DNA from: a bacterium
GTDB taxonomy: Bacteria; Thermosulfidibacterota; Thermosulfidibacteria; Thermosulfidibacterales; Thermosulfidibacteraceae
DNA: 15,869 nt
Direction of reading: 5' to 3'
Assembly (NCBI GenBank): GCA_027022065.1
Contig: JALVZS010000083.1
Location: 1-15,869, forward strand
The translations under genes were made by a program, and so were the position numbers. Shown here piece after piece: positions 5,398 to 11,069 of this stretch. The first letter of the stretch is position 1. The number at the start of each line of letters is the position of its first letter. A model generated the notes under the pieces. That model did no database searches. It saw nothing but the letters and a program-made list of their open reading frames with translations, and was not told the origin of the DNA.

Positions 5398-8385
5398 ATG
5401 GCTGAAAGCACTGTGCTTGTTTACGGAACCAACCTTGCAGGCTACAGGGCAGCATACACTTTGGCCAAGATGGGATATAAAACCGTGCTTCTCAATAGAG
5501 GCTCCTACGTGGACCAGTTTAAAAATCAGGCTCTTGCCCAGCTTCCTCTGGACTTCTGCTGGGCCTGCGGACACATGCCACAAAGATTGTTTATAGGTCT
5601 GGGGGCTTTGCAGGTCTTTTACAATGCGGAGGTGCTTTCCGTTGAGGGAGAGCCCGGCAACTTCACGGTGAAGGTGAGAAAGAGGGATCAGTATGTGAAC
5701 AACCTTGCCTGCACCGAGTGTGAGGCGTGCATCAGGGCGTGTCCCATTGAGGTGGAAACGGAAAACGGCAAGAGAAAGGCCATCTATGTGATTCCGGAGA
5801 TAGCGTGGGAAAACATCTTCATGATAGATGAGGAGCACTGCACTAAATGTAAGAAGTGTGAGGAGGTTTGTCCCACCAAGTGCCTTGCTGTGGAAAGGCC
5901 CACGGAGGAAGTGGAGCTGAAGGTGGGAGCCATAATTCTTGCCCTTGAGTATGAGGAGCCCACCGAGGAGGATTTAGAGAAGTTTGCATACAGCCATCCC
6001 AATGTGGTTAAAAATTCCGATCTCGCAAGAAGATCGCTTCTTACCAACTTTGTGAAGAACTCTTTGGCAAGGCCCTCTGACGGCAAGATTGCTAAAAAGA
6101 TAGCGGTGATAGCAACGCCCCAGTATAACGACAGAGAGTTTGAAAGCTACAACACCACGGTTTCTGCCGTTTACAGGGCCTACAAGATAAAGGAGATTTA
6201 TCCCGAAGCCGAAGTGGTGCTCTTTATGAGGGATTTCAGGGGCTATGGAAAGGGCCATTACAGGTGGTTTGAGAGGGCGCTTGAAAAGGGCGTCAGGCTT
6301 GTCAGGGCCGAGGATGTAAGGGTGAAGGCTTCGGAGGCCAAGAAGAGGAGCAAAGACAATCCCGTTGTGGTTTACAGTGAAAAGGGCAAGGAGAATGAGG
6401 AGAGCTTTGAGCTTGTGATTTTAGTTACGGGGCAGAAGGCTCCATCGGGAATGGAAAAGATAGCGAAGGTTTTCGGCGTTGAGGCGGATGAGCACGGCTT
6501 CTGCAGGGTTAAGCCTTTTACCGCTGGGGAGACCAATGTTGATGGCGTTTATGCCATCGGGGAGTTTACGGGACCAAAAGGTAACCCCGAAATAGTCTGG
6601 GAGGGGTATGGAGCAGCCACGGAAATAAGACGTTTCCTTGGCGATAAAAACTTTGCCCCCTCCCCTCCTCCCCCCCTCCGTAATGTGAGTGGCGAGCCCG
6701 TTAAGGTGGGGGTCTTTATCTGTTCCTGCTTTGGCGAGTTCAACAGATTCCTTGATCTTGAAGCGTTGAAAGAGAAGGTTGCCAAGATACCTGGTGTTGC
6801 CCATGTGGAGATCATAAAGGGATGCTGCACTCCACCCACCATGAAGGATACCGCAGAGAAGATAAAGGCTTCTGGCGTTAACAGGGTGGTGCTTGCGGTG
6901 TGCACGCCCCTGCAGAAGCTGCTCAAATATAGAAGAACCGTGATGATGGCAGGGCTCAATCCGCTTCTTTCCGAGTTCCTGAGGCTCAGGGAAGATGTGA
7001 TAAGGGTCCACGAGGACAAAGACAAAATGTTGGAGAAGGCATACGCCCTCATATACGGGGGCGTTGAGAAGGTGAAGAGAGCTGTTGCCGAGCCTCCCCC
7101 TGCTGGAAAGATCAAAAGCGGTGTGATCGTTCTTGGAGGCGGTGCGGCAGGGCTTGAAACGGCAAGGCTTCTTGCGGAAAGAGGAGTGCAGGTTTACCTG
7201 GTGGAAAAGGGCAAGGAACTTGGCGGTCTTGCAAGGAATCTTACCAAAGACCTTGAAGGAGACGACATCAAGTCCCACCTTGAGAGTCTCGTAAAGGCAG
7301 TGGAAGAAAACGAGAGAATAAAGGTCTTCAAGGGCTACGAGCTTGTGGAGCTTGAGGGAACCGCAGGAAGATACTTCGGCATGATTGAGAATAAAGAAGA
7401 GGGGCAAAGCGTTGCTCTTGAGGCGGGAGCCATCGTTCTTGCAACTGGCGCTCAGGAGTTCAAGCCCGATGGACTCTACGGATACGGGGAGACGGACAGG
7501 GTTATGACCCAGAGCGAGCTGGAAAGGGCGATAGCAGAGGGCAAGGTAAATGCCAAAAAAGTTGTTATGATCCAGTGTGTTGGATCAAGAAACAAAGCTC
7601 GTCCATACTGCTCCCGCGTGTGCTGCTCCCACGCCCTCAAAAACGCCATAGATCTTGCCGAAAAAGGAGCTGAAGTAACCATCCTCTACAGGGACCTCAA
7701 CACCTACGGGTTCAAGGAGGATTACAGGAAGATAGCCGAGGAGAAGGGAGTGAAGTTTATCCGCTTTGACGGAAGCAACTATCCCAAGCTGGTTTCCAAG
7801 GATCCCTTGAAGATAGAGGTGGAGACCACCGAGGGTGAAAAGCTTGAACTTGAGGCAGATCTTCTGGCGCTTTCCGTTGGCATAGTGCCCAATCCCGATA
7901 ACAAAAAGCTTTCCGAGCTTCTTAAGTTCAACCTTGATCCCGACGGCTTCTTTGACTCCGATGCCAACGCCTGTCCCTTTGAGGAGGCTATTAAGCGCCT
8001 CATGAAGCCCTTTGAGCTTTCCACCAAGGGCATATTCGCCGTGGGACTTGCCCACTCACCGAGGTCCTACACGGAGGCGCTTCTTACCGCGAAGGATGCC
8101 GCCGGAAAGATACTCACATTCATCACCAAGCCGCAACTTCCGCCTCCCAACGCCATGTATGTCTCTGCGGTCAGGGAGTCCAAGTGCACAGGCTGCGGCA
8201 TGTGCGTTACCGTTTGCCCGTATTACGCCCGTTCCATTGACGAAGAGAGAAAGATTGCGGTGGTCACGCCGTATCTGTGCGATTCCTGCGGAGCGTGCCT
8301 TGTTGCCTGTCCCAGCGAGGCAGCTTACCTCAGGGATGCAAGGGGCGAGATGATGATACCTTACATTGACGCCCTGCTGGTTTAG
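5398..8385 (+). CDS. Tandem HdrA-like flavo-iron-sulfur protein (two HdrA modules in one chain)
   Basis: The protein is 995 residues and built from two HdrA-like modules. Module 1 (about 1-418) lacks the HdrA N-terminal domain. It starts at once with a FAD-type fold whose glycine motif is degenerate (GTNLAG, 10-15), keeps an LDFCWAC equivalent (51-57), and has two ferredoxin sites, C105-C108-C111-C115 and C148-C151-C154-C158. It lacks the CVGSR and YCSRVCC motifs. A Pro-rich linker (about 421-426) follows. Module 2 has the HdrA N-terminal domain (C442, C444, C476, C477, C502), an intact GGGAAG FAD motif (580-585), CVGSR (727-731), YCSRVCC (737-743) and two C-terminal ferredoxin sites (C930-940, C961-971). 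It lacks the internal ferredoxin insert. The modules are thus complementary, together making one full set of HdrA cofactor sites plus a spare FAD fold. It starts at ATG 5398 after a GGAGGTG. QmoA/QmoB-like or BamE-like relationships are alternatives within the same superfamily. Confidence 0.88.
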   Translation: MAESTVLVYGTNLAGYRAAYTLAKMGYKTVLLNRGSYVDQFKNQALAQLPLDFCWACGHMPQRLFIGLGALQVFYNAEVLSVEGEPGNFTVKVRKRDQYVNNLACTECEACIRACPIEVETENGKRKAIYVIPEIAWENIFMIDEEHCTKCKKCEEVCPTKCLAVERPTEEVELKVGAIILALEYEEPTEEDLEKFAYSHPNVVKNSDLARRSLLTNFVKNSLARPSDGKIAKKIAVIATPQYNDREFESYNTTVSAVYRAYKIKEIYPEAEVVLFMRDFRGYGKGHYRWFERALEKGVRLVRAEDVRVKASEAKKRSKDNPVVVYSEKGKENEESFELVILVTGQKAPSGMEKIAKVFGVEADEHGFCRVKPFTAGETNVDGVYAIGEFTGPKGNPEIVWEGYGAATEIRRFLGDKNFAPSPPPPLRNVSGEPVKVGVFICSCFGEFNRFLDLEALKEKVAKIPGVAHVEIIKGCCTPPTMKDTAEKIKASGVNRVVLAVCTPLQKLLKYRRTVMMAGLNPLLSEFLRLREDVIRVHEDKDKMLEKAYALIYGGVEKVKRAVAEPPPAGKIKSGVIVLGGGAAGLETARLLAERGVQVYLVEKGKELGGLARNLTKDLEGDDIKSHLESLVKAVEENERIKVFKGYELVELEGTAGRYFGMIENKEEGQSVALEAGAIVLATGAQEFKPDGLYGYGETDRVMTQSELERAIAEGKVNAKKVVMIQCVGSRNKARPYCSRVCCSHALKNAIDLAEKGAEVTILYRDLNTYGFKEDYRKIAEEKGVKFIRFDGSNYPKLVSKDPLKIEVETTEGEKLELEADLLALSVGIVPNPDNKKLSELLKFNLDPDGFFDSDANACPFEEAIKRLMKPFELSTKGIFAVGLAHSPRSYTEALLTAKDAAGKILTFITKPQLPPPNAMYVSAVRESKCTGCGMCVTVCPYYARSIDEERKIAVVTPYLCDSCGACLVACPSEAAYLRDARGEMMIPYIDALLV
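6656..6679. other. Uninterrupted pyrimidine tract (C-rich + strand, G-rich - strand) encoding the inter-module linker
   Basis: Twenty-four bases are only C or T on the + strand, including a run of seven C at 6670-6676. They encode the Pro-rich linker between the two HdrA modules. On the - strand the tract has G-runs of 5, 4 and 7 (the last divisible into two triplets) separated by one to four bases, which meets the usual rule for a G-quadruplex. The C7 run is also a candidate slippage site. Formation or slippage in the cell is inference. Confidence 0.5.
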
Positions 8386-8390
8386 GAGGT
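8384..8390 (+). promoter_or_regulatory. Shine-Dalgarno site that fixes the start of mvhD copy 2
   Basis: AGGAGGT overlaps the last bases of the hdrA2 stop region and lies six bases before ATG 8397. An in-frame TTG at 8391 directly abuts the site and is therefore too close to be used, so the protein should begin MADKEF rather than two residues earlier. Confidence 0.7.
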
Positions 8391-8396
8391 TTGAAG

Positions 8397-8822
8397 ATGG
8401 CAGACAAAGAATTCACTCCCAAGGTTTTCTATGCCCTTTGTGCGTGGTGCGGGAGCGGTGGTTCCGAAACGGCGGGAGCCTACTGGCTCAAATACCCCGA
8501 AAATGTGCGTCCGTTCAGGGTTATGTGCACGGGTGCCCTTGATTCTGCCTATGTTCTGAGGGCGCTAATAGAGGGTGCCGATGGCGTTGCGGTAAGCGGA
8601 TGCCACCCGGGAGACTGCCATTATAACATCGGAAACTTCAGGGCAAGAAGGCGCATAGCCGTTATGAAGGAGATACTAAACACTTTCGGAATAGATGGGG
8701 ACAGGGTGTGGCTCAGGTGGGTTGCCCACGGCGAGGGCAAAAAGCTTGCAGATACCGCCACTGAATTTACCGAGCATATAAAGAAAAAGGGTCCAAGCCC
8801 GCTAAAGCGGTGGGATACATAG
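8397..8822 (+). CDS. mvhD: MvhD-like [2Fe-2S] protein, copy 2
   Basis: This 141-residue paralogue of the MvhD at 4955-5383 keeps all five cysteines at identical positions (C15, C18, C44, C69, C74) and the GCHPGDCHY signature. It diverges around the first motif, where CAWCGSGGSE replaces the CYWCSYTAAD of copy 1, so the two probably dock different partners. It follows the tandem HdrA protein by 11 bases and precedes the FdhB/FrhB-like gene by 15 bases. By family knowledge it should carry one [2Fe-2S] cluster and bridge the C-terminal ferredoxin sites of the tandem HdrA to another redox subunit. The adjacent FdhB/FrhB-like protein is the obvious candidate. Start chosen at ATG 8397 from the ribosome-binding site spacing. 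Confidence 0.92.
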   Translation: MADKEFTPKVFYALCAWCGSGGSETAGAYWLKYPENVRPFRVMCTGALDSAYVLRALIEGADGVAVSGCHPGDCHYNIGNFRARRRIAVMKEILNTFGIDGDRVWLRWVAHGEGKKLADTATEFTEHIKKKGPSPLKRWDT

Positions 8823-8837
8823 ACGGAGGGAAGAGCC

Positions 8838-9947
8838 ATGGCGCTGGGTGTTATCTACACCGGAGAACCTGAAGCTGCAATAAAAGATTTCGTGAAGCTT
8901 CTTATGAAGCATAAAGATATACAAGGGGCAGTTATCCCTGTTAAGATGGAAAGAGAAGGCTCGTATGCCTTCGTCTTTACAAAAAGCCCTGAAGTTGTGG
9001 ATAAAAGCTCTCCCATAGCTCCCGTTATGCCCGTTCAGGGGGCGAGGGTTCTATCAAAGCTTACTAAGAGAAAGCCCTTAACAAAGCCTGCCGTTGCGGT
9101 GCTCAAGCCCTGTGAAGTTAGGGCTGCAAGGGAGCTTTCCAAGATAAATCAGGTGTGCATGGAAAGCTTCATCACGGTGAGCTTTGACTGTCCGGGAGTG
9201 TATCCCACAAAGAGCTTTTTAAAGAATGCAGATGCCCTTGAGGAGGAGTTTAAAAAGGGCTTGAAAGGGCTTTCCGTTTCAGGTGTGCGTCCTCTGTGTG
9301 AGTCCTGTACATACTTTACTGGAGAGTTTGCGGACTTTGAGGTGCAGTTTGCAGGTATAAATGAGGTGAGGATAATAGCAAGAAGCCAAAGGGCAGAGGC
9401 TATACTGAAGGGTTTAGGAAAGGCCGAGGAAGTTGAGGAAAGAGATAAAAAGGCGATAGAGGCGGTGCTTGAGGCAAGGAAGAAGGCAAAGGAGGCGTTG
9501 AAGACCGAGTTTGCCGAAAAGGTGTCCACGCCGGAAAAGCTCTTAAGTGTTCTTTCCAGCTGCATAAACTGCCACAACTGTAGAAGCGTGTGTCCCATAT
9601 GCTTCTGCAGGGAATGCTTCTTTGACTCTGACTCATTGAAGACGCCACCGCACCTTTACCTTGAGAGGGCGAGCAGAAAGGGTGGCTTGAGGTTCATGCC
9701 CGATACACTGCTTTTTCACTTAGGCAGGATGAACCACATGAGCCTGTCCTGCGTCTCCTGCGGAACCTGTGAGGATGCATGTCCCAACATGGTGCCTGTA
9801 AGCAGGCTCTTTGCCCTTGTCTCTGAAAGAACCAGAGCCATATTTGATTATGTCCCCGGGATTGACGATAGACCCTCGCCATTCCTTGAATACAGAGAAG
9901 AGGAGCTTGAAGAGTACGAAATGCCCTATTACGAAGCGAGATCCTAA
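8838..9947 (+). CDS. FdhB/FrhB-like iron-sulfur flavoprotein (F420 hydrogenase/dehydrogenase beta-type)
   Basis: This 369-residue soluble protein has an N-terminal FrhB/FdhB-type domain with the family hallmark LKPCEVRAARELSKINQ (89-105) and further cysteines at 107, 118, 154 and 157. A charged helical stretch follows (about 195-235). Then comes a Cys-dense site, C242-C245-C248-C252 with C255, C257 and C260, and a last ferredoxin motif C305-C308-C311-C315P ahead of a VPVSRLF and FDYVPG tail. Family members bind FAD and [4Fe-4S] clusters and pass electrons to or from F420, NAD(P)H or formate dehydrogenase. They are common next to hdrA/mvhD in bacteria where no F420 hydrogenase exists. The start at ATG 8838 follows GGAGGG. 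It is the last gene of the Hdr block and a paralogue of the partial gene at 1-168. Its donor or acceptor is unknown; no formate dehydrogenase large subunit is present. Confidence 0.85.
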   Translation: MALGVIYTGEPEAAIKDFVKLLMKHKDIQGAVIPVKMEREGSYAFVFTKSPEVVDKSSPIAPVMPVQGARVLSKLTKRKPLTKPAVAVLKPCEVRAARELSKINQVCMESFITVSFDCPGVYPTKSFLKNADALEEEFKKGLKGLSVSGVRPLCESCTYFTGEFADFEVQFAGINEVRIIARSQRAEAILKGLGKAEEVEERDKKAIEAVLEARKKAKEALKTEFAEKVSTPEKLLSVLSSCINCHNCRSVCPICFCRECFFDSDSLKTPPHLYLERASRKGGLRFMPDTLLFHLGRMNHMSLSCVSCGTCEDACPNMVPVSRLFALVSERTRAIFDYVPGIDDRPSPFLEYREEELEEYEMPYYEARS

Positions 9948-9956
9948 GAGTTTGGT

Positions 9957-10412
9957 TTGGATGCGAAGCGTCTCTGGCTCGTTGGCGGTATAGCGTATCA
10001 ACTTATTATATATGCCACACTTCCCTTTACCCCTTCTTTTATAAACGCCTGTTCCCGAAGGCTAGGGGCAGGCGTTTTTGGTTTAGTGTTTACCGCTTTT
10101 GTGGGAGTGTCTATAGCACTTCTGGCTGTTTGGCTGGCTTTATCTGGTAGGGTTTTAAAGCTCTTTTTGCTTGGTATTGCCGTTACGGGGCTGTTTTTGT
10201 GCAAGATGACACCCTACGAGAGGTTCCATGTGGTTGAGTATGCCTTGCTCGCTTTTCTTTATAAAAATGGAACGGGAAGCAGAAAAAAGGCGTTTGTTCT
10301 TGCATCTATTGGCGGGGTTCTTGATGAAGTTATCCAGTGGCTTCTGCCCAACAGATATTTTGATCTAAAGGATATTTTATGGAATGTGGTAGGTGCGTTC
10401 TTGGGGGAATAG
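9957..10412 (+). CDS. VanZ-like small membrane protein
   Basis: This 151-residue hydrophobic protein has about five membrane segments (roughly 5-22, 38-61, 66-83, 90-103, 112-129) and a possible short last one. The second half fits the VanZ-like family: H91..E94Y, then D123E..Q127, R133, D136..D139 and N143..G146. VanZ was first described as an accessory teicoplanin-resistance protein, but most bacterial homologues have no known function. The only in-frame start upstream of the first membrane segment is TTG 9957, nine bases after the previous stop and with a poor ribosome-binding site. An ATG at 9961 is out of frame. Base composition is more AT-rich than in the Hdr genes. A strong terminator-like hairpin lies inside the frame at 10043-10079, so read-through from the Hdr operon may be limited. 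Confidence 0.75.
   Translation: MDAKRLWLVGGIAYQLIIYATLPFTPSFINACSRRLGAGVFGLVFTAFVGVSIALLAVWLALSGRVLKLFLLGIAVTGLFLCKMTPYERFHVVEYALLAFLYKNGTGSRKKAFVLASIGGVLDEVIQWLLPNRYFDLKDILWNVVGAFLGE
10043..10079 (+). terminator. Intrinsic-terminator-like hairpin inside the VanZ-like frame
   Basis: A perfect 9-bp inverted repeat, AAACGCCTG (10043-10051) and CAGGCGTTT (10069-10077), encloses a 17-base loop in which CCC (10054-10056) can pair with GGG. The right arm runs into five T (10075-10079), then GGTTT. This is a good rho-independent terminator for rightward transcription of the Hdr operon, but it lies about 90 bases inside the VanZ-like coding sequence. It may be an attenuator, or chance in a coding region. 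Confidence 0.5.
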
Positions 10413-10414
10413 TC

Positions 10415-10443
10415 TTGATCGTTCGGTGATGCTGAAATATACC
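10415..10443 (+). promoter_or_regulatory. Possible sigma70-type promoter for vapBC
   Basis: In the 51-base gap after the VanZ-like stop, TTGATC (10415-10420) and TATACC (10438-10443) are spaced by exactly 17 bases, each matching four of six consensus positions. It would start transcription about 15 bases before the vapB ribosome-binding site GGGAGG (10456-10461). The match is modest and rests on position as much as on sequence. Confidence 0.35.
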
Positions 10444-10466
10444 TAAGTACAGACAGGGAGGATGTG

Positions 10467-10661
10467 GTGAAGAAAGCATACATTTTAAAAAATGGGAACT
10501 CAATTGCGGTTAGATCCCTTGGGGAATCCCGTGTGAATGTTTCGAAAAAATGGGATGATCTTTTTGAAGAATTGGAAAAGGCAGGGGAGCTTCTCAAAGA
10601 TTTTCTTGTTGAAAGGGAGCAACCTTTATTTCAGAAGAGAGAACTTTTTGGAAAACTTTGA
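10467..10661 (+). CDS. vapB: VapB-like antitoxin with an apparently shortened AbrB domain
   Basis: About 64 residues lie directly before vapC, with the toxin ATG overlapping the stop by one base (TGATG), the usual antitoxin-toxin layout. The N terminus KKAYILKNGNSIAVR matches the first strand-turn of VapB/VagC AbrB-type antitoxins (NGxSQAVR). The C terminus KKWDDLFEEL followed by VEREQP..Q.RE matches their toxin-wrapping tail. Between them only about ten residues remain where family members usually have about 25-30, so much of the DNA-binding swapped hairpin seems to be missing. Two adjacent GTG codons, 10464 and 10467, are candidate starts. The GGGAGG at 10456-10461 favours the second on spacing. 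It should neutralise VapC and repress its own promoter, though the repression role is in doubt given the shortening. Confidence 0.7.
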   Translation: MKKAYILKNGNSIAVRSLGESRVNVSKKWDDLFEELEKAGELLKDFLVEREQPLFQKRELFGKL

Positions 10662-11065
10662 TGATTTACATGCTGGATACCAATATTTGTGCTTATATTA
10701 TAAGGGAGAGGCTTCCGAATGTTAAGGAGAGGTTGAAGCAGGTAGCTGAAGCCGGATGTGAGGTGAGCCTTTCTTCAATAGTGGTTTCCGAGCTTTTCTA
10801 TGGAGCCTATCGTAAGGGATCTTCTAGGATTTTAGAGCTAATAGAAAGGTTTGTGGAGAACTTCAAAATTTATGAGTTTGATCTCAATGCGGCGAGAAGA
10901 TACGGAAAACTTAGAGCTGATCTTGAAAAGGAGGGCGAGATTATTGGACCTTATGATCTCCAAATTGCGGCTCATGCGATGGCAATAAGAGCTATTCTTG
11001 TTACTAATAATGAAAGGGAATTTAAAAGGATCACAGGTTTGAAAGTGGAGAACTGGGCTTGCTGA
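10661..11065 (+). CDS. vapC: VapC-type PIN-domain toxin ribonuclease
   Basis: This 134-residue single PIN domain has the acidic site residues D6 (YMLDTN), E44 (VVSELFYGA) and D99 (GPYDLQIAAHA), plus the LVTNN..EF.R..GLK.ENW ending typical of the VapC subgroup that cleaves initiator tRNA or similar RNA. All Mg2+-binding positions are present, so it looks active. ATG 10661 overlaps the antitoxin TGA by one base, giving coupled translation. A TTG three bases earlier is in frame but less likely. It ends four bases before the stop codon of ftsK on the other strand. Toxin-antitoxin pairs of this kind are mobile, and the more AT-rich base use here is in keeping with acquisition. Confidence 0.9.
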   Translation: MIYMLDTNICAYIIRERLPNVKERLKQVAEAGCEVSLSSIVVSELFYGAYRKGSSRILELIERFVENFKIYEFDLNAARRYGKLRADLEKEGEIIGPYDLQIAAHAMAIRAILVTNNEREFKRITGLKVENWAC

Positions 11066-11069
11066 AGTT

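Noticed and set aside
6679-6700. Internal translation start for the second HdrA module (GTG after the Pro linker)
   Set aside because: The bases before it are a pyrimidine tract with no ribosome-binding site, so a separate product is unlikely.
6421-7407. 328-codon open frame on the - strand
   Set aside because: It is antisense to the tandem HdrA gene, has no recognisable motif, and mirrors the high-GC third-position pattern of the real gene; a shadow frame.
5398-8385. QmoA/QmoB of a sulfate-reduction Qmo complex
   Set aside because: There is no QmoC membrane subunit or APS reductase nearby, MvhD is a separate gene, and hdrB/hdrC are cytoplasmic types; a general HdrA-like call is safer.
9948-11065. 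Mobile element around the VanZ-like gene and vapBC
   Set aside because: No transposase, integrase, terminal inverted repeats or target duplication could be seen; only the AT-richer base use hints at acquisition.
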